Origin: G965215225 sp965215225
GTDB lineage: Bacteria; Pseudomonadota; Gammaproteobacteria; CBDBNL01; JAAOII01
Assembly: GCA_965215225.1 (NCBI GenBank)
Contig: OZ244039.1
Coordinates: 62,001 to 126,000, forward strand
Direction: 5' to 3'
Length of the DNA stretch: 64,000 bases
Shown here in pieces: positions 8,871 to 18,438 of the stretch. Within the stretch, counting starts at the first letter, position 1. Every line of letters starts with the position of its first letter. The notes beneath the pieces are model-generated. The model was not told the origin of the DNA. It did no database searches and was given only the letters and a program-made list of their open reading frames with translations. Made by a program: the position numbers and the translations under genes.

Positions 8871-9518
8871 TCAAGCCATATTGGTTAATCCTATTATTCT
8901 ACCATTAGTGGATTGCGCATCCTCCTTATCATGGGTCACTAGAATACAAGGCAAGAAAGCCTTACGGATGTGAGAGAAAACAAAATGGCGAAATTTATTG
9001 CGGAGAGCAGAATCCAGTTTATTGAAAGGCTCATCCAGTAAAATTGCCTGTGGTTCGGCTAATAGGGTGCGCATCACTGCAATACGGGCTCTTTGCCCGC
9101 CCGATAGGGTAGCTGGGTCTCGCTTACCATAGTCTTCCAAACCGCTGACGGCAAGAGCGCTAGCCACCCGTTCCCTGCGCTCCTGTCCTCTTATGCTAGC
9201 CGGCACACCAAAGGCAAGATTTGCTGCCACCGAGAGATGAGGAAATAACAAATCATCTTGAAACAATATCCCTATTCTCCTCTTTTCAGCAGCCAAATAG
9301 CTAATATGAGTCCCATTGAGCCATACCTCACCTTCCGCATCAAAGCCGCGGCTCAGGCTACCGCAGATAAAGTTAAGAATAGAAGACTTGCCACAGCCAC
9401 TTGGACCCATCAATGTAAGGATCTCGCCGCCCTTAACCCCAAAAGAGAGGTTCTGAATCAAGACCTTGTCATTAATCGTCAGGGTTAAGTTTTTCAAGCT
9501 CAGACTCTGTTCTCTCAT
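8871..9518 (-). CDS. ABC transporter ATP-binding protein (YnjD/ThiQ-like)
   Basis: 215-residue ABC ATPase that would energise the permease encoded just upstream. Walker A is GPSGCGKSS at residues 38-46, the Q-loop is ILFQDDLLFPHLSV, the signature is LSGGQRAR, Walker B is AILLDEPF, and the switch histidine is in VTHDKEDA. Length and partner architecture fit the YnjD/ThiQ type of small-molecule importer. The start overlaps the permease stop by four bases (ATGA), so the genes are translationally coupled. No substrate-binding protein gene is adjacent, so the substrate is not known. Confidence 0.88.
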   Translation of the reverse strand: MREQSLSLKNLTLTINDKVLIQNLSFGVKGGEILTLMGPSGCGKSSILNFICGSLSRGFDAEGEVWLNGTHISYLAAEKRRIGILFQDDLLFPHLSVAANLAFGVPASIRGQERRERVASALAVSGLEDYGKRDPATLSGGQRARIAVMRTLLAEPQAILLDEPFNKLDSALRNKFRHFVFSHIRKAFLPCILVTHDKEDAQSTNGRIIGLTNMA

Positions 9519-11194
9519 AGGGCAAGGCCGCGCCGATTACGAGCTTGTAGATTAGGCAAGAGCAAGGCAATCATAAAAAAAGTAAAGGGCAAAAGAGACT
9601 GGGTCATGGCAGTAACTCCAATTATACGGCGATCGCCTCCTGATGCCAGAGCGACCATTTCAGTAGTGAGAGTAGTAATCTGTCCTTTGCCTGCTATCAA
9701 GGTAGGAAGATATTCATTGATACTAACCGCAAAAGCAATCGCAAAGGTATACATAAGAGGACGAAAGAGAATAGCAAGTTTTACCCGCAACCAGGTGCTT
9801 AGCTGCGAATGACCAAGTCCATAGGCGGTCTGTTCATAGCGACTATCAAAGTTGCGATAGGACTCATTTAATATGAGAAAAACATAGGGAAGAACATAGA
9901 ACCAGTGTGCCCACAAGACGCCCAGCCAGGCGGGAATATTCAACAGCAACAACAGCAGATCAAAACCAAAAAGAAATACTATCTGAGGTATCAGTAGAGG
10001 AATGTAGAACCATAAAGGGTTGAGCGGCTGGGCGATGTTCTTGCGACTTTCCAACAGAGCGACAGTGGCAACTAGGCTCAGAAAGGAAACTATAAGCGCA
10101 ATAGAGATGCTGCCCAGTAGAGCATCAGACAGATGATAAGAGTTCCAAGTATCCAAACCTAATCCACTCGGGAGCAGATTAGGAAATCGCCACGAATTAG
10201 CGAAAGACCATATCAAGATCATAATCAAGCTGCCAAAAGCCAATAGGCTGATGAGAAGAAAAACAAAATAGGAAAGGGCAGTGAAGAAAGGAGATCGGCT
10301 GCCTCTTACCCCCTGCCACAATCGCCATGCCCATAGACGCGCCACGAGTTTCTCAATAATATAAAAAGCCACTCCTAACAAGATCACTAAGAATAAAAAG
10401 AAAACTCCACCAGCCGCCGTGATGGCGCGCCTTGATAGGTCTGGATGATAGAACCATTCCAACAAGAGAACCGCGAAAGGAGGCGGAGCATTTGGCGCCA
10501 AAATAAGCGCCATATCCACTACACTCAAAGAGAAGATAAAGACAATGAAGAGGGGCAAGCGAATACGACCGTAAATCTGCGGTAAGATCACCTTAAACCA
10601 ACTTATCATAGGATAATAGCCAAGTGAGCGCGCCATCTTGAGATAGGCAGCTGCGTTTATTTGGGCTAGGGCACCGTTAATGATGAACAGCAAGAAGGGA
10701 ATCTCCTTGAGACAGAGCGCAAGAATGAGGGTCAGCCCCCAATGATCTGGCACAGTCGCAATCTGAGGCGGCTGCTGCCAATTCAGCAACCAGGCAGCTA
10801 GCCGAAGAAAAAATCCACTTGGCGCCAAAAGAAATGCCAAGCCTATCGCAATCCCTAGGTGAGGAATAGCAAGCAATGGAGCGAGGATATTTTGTAGTGT
10901 CTTATAGATGCCGCGGGTATAGAAGGTTGCAACTATAAACAGGGCGATAACAAAAGACAAGGCAGTTGCCACAACCCCAGTGAAAACAGTGAGTCCTAAG
11001 GCAGTTAAGAGACCGGGGGCAGTGAAAAAAGCACGCCAGATATCCAAGCTGAGGCGATCCAGCCCGAGCGCGGGAAAATAGCCGAAGGCAGGCAAGAAGA
11101 GCCAAATCAACCCTAAGATCAAGGGAAAGAAGAACAAAATCACCATCAGCCCAAGGGGAAGCGACTTTGCACTAATGGCTAAAGCTCTAGTCAT
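9515..11194 (-). CDS. ABC transporter permease, two fused transmembrane units (YnjC/FbpB-like)
   Basis: 559-residue inner-membrane permease with about twelve hydrophobic helices in two homologous halves, each with an EAA-type coupling loop (YLKMARSLGYYPMISWFKVILPQI around residue 190 and YEQTAYGLGHSQLSTWLRVKLAILFRP around residue 460). This double-permease layout is that of YnjC, ThiP and FbpB importers. It is the first gene of a two-gene operon with the ATPase at 8871. The matching periplasmic binding protein (YnjB-type) is absent upstream, where only remnant sequence is found. Confidence 0.85.
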   Translation of the reverse strand: MTRALAISAKSLPLGLMVILFFFPLILGLIWLFLPAFGYFPALGLDRLSLDIWRAFFTAPGLLTALGLTVFTGVVATALSFVIALFIVATFYTRGIYKTLQNILAPLLAIPHLGIAIGLAFLLAPSGFFLRLAAWLLNWQQPPQIATVPDHWGLTLILALCLKEIPFLLFIINGALAQINAAAYLKMARSLGYYPMISWFKVILPQIYGRIRLPLFIVFIFSLSVVDMALILAPNAPPPFAVLLLEWFYHPDLSRRAITAAGGVFFLFLVILLGVAFYIIEKLVARLWAWRLWQGVRGSRSPFFTALSYFVFLLISLLAFGSLIMILIWSFANSWRFPNLLPSGLGLDTWNSYHLSDALLGSISIALIVSFLSLVATVALLESRKNIAQPLNPLWFYIPLLIPQIVFLFGFDLLLLLLNIPAWLGVLWAHWFYVLPYVFLILNESYRNFDSRYEQTAYGLGHSQLSTWLRVKLAILFRPLMYTFAIAFAVSINEYLPTLIAGKGQITTLTTEMVALASGGDRRIIGVTAMTQSLLPFTFFMIALLLPNLQARNRRGLAL

Positions 11195-11686
11195 ATGAAA
11201 ATCTAAAATCAGCGAAACTTAATAAGGGAATCTATCTAACATCTATTTAACAAGGATTTCTTTGAAGAAAAGGATGAGGCTCATCCATTAGGAAACATCA
11301 AAAGCCTAGCTTATATTGAAACCTTTGATTTACTATTCTAACTAATGAATCTAACTAATAAAAGATGAATAGCTAATCCTACCAGAATTATAAAAGGAAG
11401 ATAGTCCAATTAGTATCAGCAAAGTGATAAACCCGACAAGCCCCCTGTCTGTTGTAAGGCACAAGGAGAAGAGCGGCAAATGTTATCCCCATTAGCAAAA
11501 TATGGTCACCAGTCCTCAGTATTGCGGCAGAGCTGTTGGTGGCAGACCATATGTAAGTTTTAATTTATATGCTAATATAATAGCAGCTAGCAAACAACAC
11601 CAAGAAATTGAGAACACAAAAGACCTGCTTCCTCATACAAGTTGCCATACAAGCCGCTCAGCTGCTGGGTCTGTTTTATTAAGCCC
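11195..11686. other. Intergenic region with a probable gene remnant
   Basis: No complete gene is supported. On the plus strand 11247-11344 reads as a stop-bounded frame without a start (NKDFFEEKDEAHPLGNIKSLAYIETFDLLF), which looks like the C-terminal end of a lost protein. The rest is AT-rich and low in coding signal. A frame at 11502-11726 has no family signature and overlaps the methyltransferase start. Confidence 0.35.
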
Positions 11687-12511
11687 ATGCCAGAAACAGC
11701 CACTAAACAGGATGCACCAAATATAAGGCACGCGCCTTATTTCAAACAGGATAATATCCTCATCTACAAAAATGATATTCTGACAATAACCGCTATCCCA
11801 GAATCTTCCATTGACCTCATCATCACCTCACCTCCCTATAACATAGATATTCACTATAACTATCACAAAGATGATTTGTCCTATAAAGACTATCTAGCAT
11901 TTACTGAAAAGTGGCTGAAAAAATGTTATCTTCTGGCAAAAGACGATGGCCGCTTTTGCCTGAATATCCCGCTTGATAAAAACAAAGGAGGGCAACAGGC
12001 GGTCTGCGCCGATATTACAACCATTGCCCGTAAGCTTGGTTGGCATTATCACTCAACTATCATTTGGAATGAGGGCAATATCTCTCGCCGAACCGCTTGG
12101 GGCTCATGGATGTCCGCTTCCGCTCCTTATGTCATTGCACCAGTTGAGGTAATCTTGGTGCTGTATAAAAAGAACTGGAAAAAGAGCAATGCGAAGAAAG
12201 AGAACGACATCACCAAGCAAGAATTTATGGCTTGGACAAATGGAGTATGGACATTCGGCGGCCAGAGTAAAAAAGGAGCAGGCGGACATCCAGCCGCATT
12301 TCCACTTGAGCTGCCACGCCGCTGCCTAAAGCTGTTCAGTTTTGTTGGCGATACTGTTCTTGATCCGTTTCTTGGAAGTGGCTCAACGCTTATCGCTGCA
12401 AGTCAGCACAAGCGAAAGGGGGTTGGAGTTGATATTGATAAGAAATATTGTGATATAGCCATTAGCCGCTTACAGAAAGAAGCAAAAGTATTAAAGCGAG
12501 ATAGATTATAA
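11687..12511 (+). CDS. DNA amino-methyltransferase, beta-class (orphan)
   Basis: Site-specific DNA methyltransferase (N6-adenine or N4-cytosine). The catalytic motif IV, TSPPYN, is near residue 47 and the AdoMet-binding motif I, DPFLGSGST, near residue 226. This IV-before-I order defines the beta class. The segment GGHPAAFPLELPRRCLKLFS is typical of these enzymes. I chose the ATG at 11687 (MPETATKQ), because the frame upstream to 11642 has no family-like sequence; 11713 is another option. No restriction gene lies next to it. The next gene is a second methyltransferase 65 bases away. Confidence 0.85.
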   Translation: MPETATKQDAPNIRHAPYFKQDNILIYKNDILTITAIPESSIDLIITSPPYNIDIHYNYHKDDLSYKDYLAFTEKWLKKCYLLAKDDGRFCLNIPLDKNKGGQQAVCADITTIARKLGWHYHSTIIWNEGNISRRTAWGSWMSASAPYVIAPVEVILVLYKKNWKKSNAKKENDITKQEFMAWTNGVWTFGGQSKKGAGGHPAAFPLELPRRCLKLFSFVGDTVLDPFLGSGSTLIAASQHKRKGVGVDIDKKYCDIAISRLQKEAKVLKRDRL

Positions 12512-12576
12512 TTTGGCACAGGTGCTGCACTCTAAATGTTAATCCACCAATAATGAAACTCATCATCGATGATTAA

Positions 12577-13656
12577 ATGATTAGTATGAAGAGATACTTA
12601 AACCAAATTATCAAAGGGGACTGCATAAAGCTACTAAAGCAAATTGCAGAGAATTCTATTGACCTTATCTTTGCCGACCCTCCATACAATTTACAGCTGC
12701 AAAGAGAACTTTATCGTCCAAATCAAACAAAAGTAGCTGCGGTAGATGATAGGTGGGACCAGTTCTCCTCATTTGACCAGTATGACCAATTCACTCGTAG
12801 TTGGCTTGAAGGCTGTAAAAGAATATTGAAAAAAGATGGCACGATTTGGGTTATCGGTAGTTATCACAATATTTTTCGGGTCGGCAAAATCATGCAAGAT
12901 TTGGGATTCTGGATACTAAATGATATTGTGTGGATTAAGACCAACCCTATGCCTAACTTCAAGGGAACCAGATTTAACAATGCTCAAGAGACACTCATCT
13001 GGGCAGCCAAAAGCCAAAAATCAAGATACACCTTTCATTACAAATCTATGAAGGCTTTCGGTGATGACAAGCAAATGAGAAGCGATTGGTATATTCCCAT
13101 ATGCAGTGGCAAGGAGCGGATCAAACTTAATGGTAAGAAGGCACATTCAACTCAAAAACCAGAAGCCCTGTTGTTTAGGATTATCCTAGCTACTTCTAAG
13201 CTGGATGATGTGATTTTGGATCCTTTCACGGGGAGTGGGACGACAGCGGCGGTTGCCAAAAAGCTTGGGCGCAATTTTATTGGCATAGAGAAAGAAGCCG
13301 TTTATATCAAAGTAGCCAACAACAGACTCAAGGAAATCGAAAAGATAGAAAATGAATTTTTATCCTACGCGATTGAGGAGAGAAAACCAAAAGTGCCTTT
13401 TGGCAACTTGGTTGAAACAGGATTTGTTAATGTAGGAGACTTTCTTTATTCAAAGGATAAGAAATACAAAGCAAGAATCTTATCAAATGCAACCTTGAAA
13501 TGGAACGGGCAAACTGGTTCCATTCATAAAATAAGCGCAGCAATTCTGGGCAAGAGTGCTAACAATGGTTGGACCTTCTGGTATCTGCTCAATAGAGGTG
13601 ACCTAGTCTTGCTTGATGAAATACGCAGTCGGTATATTAAACATAATCTAACTTAA
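12577..13656 (+). CDS. CcrM/HinfI-type adenine methyltransferase (predicted GANTC)
   Basis: 359-residue N6-adenine methyltransferase closely resembling CcrM and M.HinfI. DPPYNLQL is at residues 34-41, followed by DDRWDQF, WVIGSYHNIFRVG, DLGFWILNDIVWIKTNPMPNFKGTRF, AHSTQKPEALL and motif I DPFTGSGTT near residue 215. The extra C-terminal domain (VPFGNLVETGFVNVGDFLY, then GSIHKISAAILGKSANNGWTFW) is characteristic of the GANTC enzymes. Specificity is inferred from that resemblance. The second ATG (12586) is an equally possible start. A frameshifted restriction-enzyme gene follows four bases after the stop, so this was a type II R-M pair and not a cell-cycle regulator. Confidence 0.93.
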   Translation: MISMKRYLNQIIKGDCIKLLKQIAENSIDLIFADPPYNLQLQRELYRPNQTKVAAVDDRWDQFSSFDQYDQFTRSWLEGCKRILKKDGTIWVIGSYHNIFRVGKIMQDLGFWILNDIVWIKTNPMPNFKGTRFNNAQETLIWAAKSQKSRYTFHYKSMKAFGDDKQMRSDWYIPICSGKERIKLNGKKAHSTQKPEALLFRIILATSKLDDVILDPFTGSGTTAAVAKKLGRNFIGIEKEAVYIKVANNRLKEIEKIENEFLSYAIEERKPKVPFGNLVETGFVNVGDFLYSKDKKYKARILSNATLKWNGQTGSIHKISAAILGKSANNGWTFWYLLNRGDLVLLDEIRSRYIKHNLT

Positions 13657-13660
13657 GGCT

Positions 13661-14499
13661 GTGCAATATAAGAATTTTAAGGCTATCCTTAATAGAACCA
13701 TTTTTGAGCAATCAAAGGCAGACTTAATTCGAAAAGTTGCTGAACAGCCAGATAGATATAAAAGCCGAACGCAAAGATTTTACAAAATTTATTACAATCA
13801 CACGAAATTCGTTTTGGTGATGCTTTCGAGAAGATTATTGAGGAGTATCTACGGGAACTCAATTATGAAATCTTAACAAAGGAACTGGTTGATAGTAGTG
13901 GCGACAAATTAAAACTTGACCAATGCTTTAAAGACAATGATGGAATATATTTCATTGAGCAAAAAATAAGAGATGACCATGATTCAACAAAAAAGCGGGG
14001 GCAAACTAATAACTTTAAGAAAAAATTAGAGGGAATGGTTAATAAGCATACTAAAAATAATCTCATTGGTATTATTTATTTTATTGATCCTCATTTAAAG
14101 AAAAACAAAACCTACTATCAAGCAGAATTAGCTCAAATGACAAAAGATTCTAAGGCTGAACTATATCTTTTCTATGGTAAAGAGCTGTTTGGGTTCTTCA
14201 ATCATGCTAGGGGATGGAATCAAATATTAAAATATTTGAAAAAATGGAAGGCCGGGATTCCCGAATTCCCGGTGACGAATTTTGATCTCAATCCAGCTAG
14301 CTCATTTGATGAAATCAAAGACTTATCACCGAGGGTTTATAAAAAGATTCTTGAGAATGATAGGGTTTTCAATGAAATTGTTCTAGTGCTCTTCCCAGAA
14401 AAAAAGACCCTGTGGCTTTTGCTAGCTTATTTTAAATCTAAAGCAAAAAAAGCTACAGCCTACCAAACTATTATTGATTTATTGGAGAAAAGACTATAG
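13661..14499 (+). pseudogene. Type II restriction endonuclease (HinfI-type by context), frameshifted
   Basis: Two frames join into one roughly 280-residue PD-(D/E)XK nuclease. The GTG start at 13661 gives MQYKNFKAILNRTIFEQSKADLIRKVAEQPDRYK. Near 13758-13763 (an A-run in ATATAAAAGCC) a one-base loss moves the frame; one extra A would restore KPNAKILQNLLQSHEIRFGDAFEKIIEEYL and the rest. The catalytic core is in the second part: KLDQCFKDNDGIYFIEQKIRDD, with the D...EQK motif. HinfI-type specificity is inferred from the adjacent GANTC methyltransferase only. The A-run could also be a sequencing error or a phase-variable site. If the shift is real, the methyltransferase has become an orphan. Confidence 0.75.
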
Positions 14500-14784
14500 G
14501 TTGGATTGCCTAGAGAAAAAGGTGTAAAAAGAAGAGCCATAATTAGGACTGTCGCAGCTTCTGGTTTCTATTCTAGCTCTTAGATTGAATGGCATAGAAA
14601 TTCTAAACTAATTTCTATTGGGGCTCAAGGCGTTGTCTAACCGAGTTTGGTTGAGTTGGGGTCGCCACTCCCATCTAAAGACCACCAGCTACACCATCCC
14701 CCATTCAAATAGCTACGCTATTTCGGTTGAGAGGCTAGTCAAAATTAACCAGCTAAGTGACGGATGTATAGTTGACGCCAGTTG
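14500..14784. other. Intergenic remnants of GLUG-lipoprotein 3' ends
   Basis: Stretches such as TTGGTTGAGTTGGGGT and CCACCAGCTACACC are reverse-complement pieces of the conserved WRSWWFLN and QPQLNQTR tail that ends every GLUG lipoprotein here. No gene is seen. Confidence 0.5.
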
Positions 14785-17289
14785 TTAGTTTAAGGAGGGA
14801 AGCCTTTCGTCTAAAAGGGTCTGGTTGAGTTGGGGTTGGTCAGTGCTATTCAAGAACCACCAGCTACGCCATTCGGCAGGGGCTAGCGGAGGGCAGCGAA
14901 TGGCAGGATATTGACTTGAAGTGCCAAAGTCCCAAATGAGATTGTCAGAGATTCGTTCTTCTGACTCTATGTCCCCGCTATTATCCTCGTCACACCAGAC
15001 CGCCAATGGCTCGTCATCATCACCGAATATATCCATATCCTCGTCCCAACTGGCATAAATCCCATCATAACCAGTCGGCATCCGAAGCTGATTAGTGGTC
15101 TTGGCTTCACCATGGTTGCCAGTATCTATACCACTAGTATCACTGTCCCAATAGGAAGCATTTCCAGTTCCGCTTCCAAACCCAACCAGCATAGGAGTAG
15201 GACTGCCTGAAACTACATAAGAATAAGCAACCCGACCATCATCATCACGGCCAAGGCTTCCCACCAGACCGCCTATATCATCCTTCCCGCTCACCTCACC
15301 CACCACAACCGATGAAGAATGAAGCCGAGCCGATTGACCATCCCCCACTAAACCCCCTACAAAAGTAACACCTGTAATTTCCTCCACCACAACCAAAGAA
15401 GAAAAAATCGAACTCGAGTGACTAATCCCCACCAAACCGCCTACACTATTACTCCCTCCTCTCACTGCACCCGCCACAACCGAAGAAGAATGAAGCCGAG
15501 CCGAAGAACCACCATCCCCCACCAGACCGCCCACATTATTATCCCCGCTCACCTCACCTGCCACAACCGAAGAGGAACGAACCTGAGCACTTGTCCCATC
15601 CCCCACCAGACCACCTACATTCTCATCCCCGCTCACCTCAGCTACCACAACCGATGAAGAAACAATCCGAGCCCTGAGACCATCCCCCACCAGACCACCT
15701 ATAGATGCACGAGGAATTCTACCGCTACCAACTCCTCTCACCTCAGCCACCACAACCGAAGAAGAATCAATCCGAGCCTCGCGACCCCACCCCACTAAAC
15801 CACCGACCACTCTATAGCCCCTAATATTCTCCATCACAACCGATGAAGAATGAATCCTAGACCCCACGCCAGCCCCTACCAGACCGCCTACGAGATCCCT
15901 ACCTGCCATTCTCTCGGCATGAAGAGTCAAATTGCGAATCATCGCATCTGCAGCCACATGACCAAACAAGCCCACACAATCCTCACCTGAACGACTAATA
16001 TTCAAATCACTAATCGTCCAGCCATTGCCCTCAAAAGTCCCACTAAAAGCAGCTCCTTGACATAGATCTGCAGAATTATTTGTATCATGACCCAAGGGTT
16101 GCCAGCCTTTGCCAGCTCTATAAGCGGCAAGACTTATATTCGCAACCAGCTCATAGCCAGAACAAGAAGTAATGCCACCATCACCACCACAGCCAGTGGT
16201 ATCAAGCGCCGCATTTTCCGCTGACCTGCTCCCATTGCCACTTAGAGCATGCCTCACTTCATCCAACTGCGCCGGCGTGGCTATCTCTATCAACCCATCC
16301 CCATCATCATCTATGTCCGCTTCATCCACTACACTATCCCTATCGCAATCCCTATCTAATACACATCCAGCTGCCTCATTCCTATCCTCCACCCTATCAT
16401 CATCGCAATCAGCTTTTATTACACAATTTGCCGCCACTTCATCTATATCTCTGACACTATCCCCATCACAATCCGCTAACAGCGAACAACTCACTCCAGC
16501 TGAATTGCTCAGTCGCTCTTTCTCATCATCATCATCCAACCCATCATTATCATCATCCCCATCGCAAGCATCCCCTTCAGTATCACCATCGGTATTATTC
16601 TGTGCGGGATTTACAACAAGCCGGCAATTATCCCTACCATCCAAAACCCTATCATTATCATCATCCTCATCCACACTATCCGCTCGCCTATCCCCATCTG
16701 TATCCACCCCTGACCGAATACCATCCCCCGCGTGATCATCTCGATTCTCTTGCCAAGTAAAAACTATCTTCACCTCCTGCTGCCTGCCATCACCAAGAGT
16801 CCCGGTAATCTGAAACTTCCAATCTAGGTCAGCTAGATTAATAAAATCATAGCTGTCATCAGCAAATTCGGTTATGTTGATATCTCTCTCTTCTACATTG
16901 CCTCCACTGGTCGCCGTGATGTCCAAAGAAACCATATCGCCAAAGTCCGATTGGTTGCCTATGCGAAAACCGCCGCTCATAGGAGCAAAAGTGAGATTCA
17001 CCTCAAGAGCCCCCAGACCACCGTCCCCACCTGAACCACTGCTCCCGCCGCCAGCACAAGCAGTAAGAACAATCGATAAGAAACCAGCCCCAACTAAAAA
17101 GAAGAGAAACCGCCTCATCTCGCAAAGTGGGGGGGGGGGGGGGGCAGGGATAAAGGAAGCAGAGGGCATGGAAGATAAGAGCCGACCTAATAGCAGCCTA
17201 AATAAAGAAAGCATAGAAGAGAAGGTAGCTAAATAAAAGCTCTTAGCTAAATAAGAGCCCTTTGCCAAAAAAGAAAATGACGCCATCAT
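14785..17289 (-). CDS. GLUG-repeat surface lipoprotein 1
   Basis: 834-residue predicted lipoprotein. A signal peptide MRRFLFFLVGAGFLSIVLTAC carries lipobox LTAC and is followed by a Gly/Ser linker. Next comes a beta-rich domain (LTFAPMSGGFRIGNQSDFGDM), then calcium-binding thrombospondin type-3-like Asp repeats (DTDGDRRADSVDEDDDNDRV and more). The segment GDGLIEIATPAQLDEVRHAL leads into eight GLUG-type units (VGGLVGDG plus SSSVVVAEVSG). A tail (FGDDDEPLAVWCDEDNSG, YPAIRCPPLAPAEWRSWWFLN, QPQLNQT) is shared with four paralogues here. The role is unknown; a cell-surface adhesin or matrix protein is plausible. A 16-G tract lies in the N-terminal region ahead of the signal peptide. Either the upstream ATG (17289) or the ATG of MRRF may be the start. 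Confidence 0.85.
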   Translation of the reverse strand: MMASFSFLAKGSYLAKSFYLATFSSMLSLFRLLLGRLLSSMPSASFIPAPPPPPLCEMRRFLFFLVGAGFLSIVLTACAGGGSSGSGGDGGLGALEVNLTFAPMSGGFRIGNQSDFGDMVSLDITATSGGNVEERDINITEFADDSYDFINLADLDWKFQITGTLGDGRQQEVKIVFTWQENRDDHAGDGIRSGVDTDGDRRADSVDEDDDNDRVLDGRDNCRLVVNPAQNNTDGDTEGDACDGDDDNDGLDDDDEKERLSNSAGVSCSLLADCDGDSVRDIDEVAANCVIKADCDDDRVEDRNEAAGCVLDRDCDRDSVVDEADIDDDGDGLIEIATPAQLDEVRHALSGNGSRSAENAALDTTGCGGDGGITSCSGYELVANISLAAYRAGKGWQPLGHDTNNSADLCQGAAFSGTFEGNGWTISDLNISRSGEDCVGLFGHVAADAMIRNLTLHAERMAGRDLVGGLVGAGVGSRIHSSSVVMENIRGYRVVGGLVGWGREARIDSSSVVVAEVRGVGSGRIPRASIGGLVGDGLRARIVSSSVVVAEVSGDENVGGLVGDGTSAQVRSSSVVAGEVSGDNNVGGLVGDGGSSARLHSSSVVAGAVRGGSNSVGGLVGISHSSSIFSSLVVVEEITGVTFVGGLVGDGQSARLHSSSVVVGEVSGKDDIGGLVGSLGRDDDGRVAYSYVVSGSPTPMLVGFGSGTGNASYWDSDTSGIDTGNHGEAKTTNQLRMPTGYDGIYASWDEDMDIFGDDDEPLAVWCDEDNSGDIESEERISDNLIWDFGTSSQYPAIRCPPLAPAEWRSWWFLNSTDQPQLNQTLLDERLPSLN
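17129..17144 (-). repeat. Homopolymer tract G16 (C16 on the coding strand) in GLUG gene 1
   Basis: Sixteen consecutive G on the plus strand encode a run of prolines just before the MRRFLFF signal peptide. At this length the upstream frame and MRRF are in phase. Loss or gain of one base would separate them, so the tract could phase-vary expression by slippage if translation starts upstream. Confidence 0.9.
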
Positions 17290-17954
17290 ATGATAATTAT
17301 AGCCATATTACAGCACTCATAAAACGAATAGCTAATTAATAATAAAAATGACTTCATAGGGTTCTATCATATCTACATCGCTTATTCTATCACAAGGAAT
17401 ACTAAGATCTCAGTTTAAGGAGAAATCATTATGAGAGAGCCTTTTGCCAAAAAAGAGAATACCGTCATCATATGACAATTATAGCCATATTAAAGCACTC
17501 ATAAAACGAATGGCTAATTAATAATGAGAATGACTTCATAAGGTTCTATCATATCTATATCGCTTATTCTATCACAAGAAATACTAAGATCTCAGTTTAA
17601 GGAGAAATCATTATGAGAAAGCTTTTAGCCAAAAAAGAGAATGTCGCCATCATATGATAATTATAGCCATATTAAAGCACTCATAAAACGAATAGCTAAT
17701 TAATAATGAGAATGATTTCATAGGGTTCTATCATATCTACATCGCTTATTCTATCACAAGGATGAGGAATACTAAGACATCAGTTTAAGGAAAAATCATT
17801 ATGAGAAAGTCTTTTGCCAAAAAAAGAGAATGCCGTCATCATATGATAATTATAGCCATATTAAAGCACTCATAAAACGAATAGCTAATTAATAATAAAA
17901 ATGACTTCATAAGGTTCTATCATATCTACATCGCTTATTCTATCACAAGGAATA
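17260..17954. repeat. About 180-bp tandem repeat, four units, built from the 5' flank of GLUG gene 1
   Basis: Units start at about 17260, 17442, 17625 and 17810 (TTTGCCAAAAAAGAGAATG and variants) and share TATAGCCATATTAAAGCACT, CATATCTACATCGCTTATTC and AGTTTAAGGAGAAATC. The first overlaps the start of the GLUG gene. Units are over 90 percent alike by eye. No open gene lies in them. Confidence 0.9.
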
Positions 17955-18332
17955 CTAAGGTATTAGTTTAAGGAGGGAAGCAGATTGTCTGAACGGGGCT
18001 AGCGGGAGTTCTTCTGTCCTAGCCAGTTCGGTTGAAGCTAGGGAAACCACTCGTTCTAAGCGGGTCTGGTTGAGTTGGGGTTGGTCAGTTCTATTCAAGA
18101 ACCACCAGCCACGCCACTCGGCAGGGGCTAGCGGAGTGCAGCGAATGGCGGGATATTCATTCGACTCACCAAAGCCCCAAATAAGATTGTTATCGGTTTT
18201 TTCATCCGCTTCAATCCTTCCATTATTATCCTTATCACACCAGACAGCCAATGGCTTGTCCTCATCGCCAAATATATCTGTGTCATTGTCCCAAATGGCA
18301 TAGATCCCCTCGTAGTCAGTTGGCGCTAATTT
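17955..18332 (-). pseudogene. 3' fragment of a GLUG lipoprotein gene
   Basis: Reads from about 18332 as LAPTDYEGIYAIWDNDTDIFGDEDKPLAVWCDKDNNG, then IEADEKTDNNLIWGFGESNEYPAIRCTPLAPAEWRGWWFLN and QPQLNQTRL. This is the conserved C-terminal tail of the family with nothing upstream of it. It is a truncated sixth copy lying against the pstS terminator. Confidence 0.85.
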
Positions 18333-18382
18333 GAGGCATCAAAGCACCAATACGAATTAGAGCATCAGCGCTATCTTGAGAC

Positions 18383-18417
18383 AAAAAAAGACCCGACAGC
18401 CAAAGGCTAGCCGAGTC
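18383..18417 (-). terminator. Rho-independent terminator of the PstS-like gene
   Basis: On the minus strand GACTCGGCTAGCC, loop TTT, GGCTGTCGGGTC form a strong GC-rich hairpin followed by seven T, 22 bases after the gene's stop codon. Confidence 0.9.
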
Positions 18418-18438
18418 TAATTGCAGCCTTGAGCGGTT

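Noticed and set aside
11502..11726. 74-codon frame upstream of the first methyltransferase
   Set aside because: No family similarity, no ribosome site, and it overlaps the methyltransferase start.
12577..13656. Cell-cycle regulator CcrM, implying an alphaproteobacterium
   Set aside because: A nuclease gene follows immediately and the rest of the gene order is gammaproteobacterial, so it is an R-M methyltransferase of the same family.
16172..16735. 187-codon Ser-rich plus-strand frame inside GLUG gene 1
   Set aside because: It is antisense to the Asp-rich calcium repeats; the same shadow appears at matching places in every GLUG copy.
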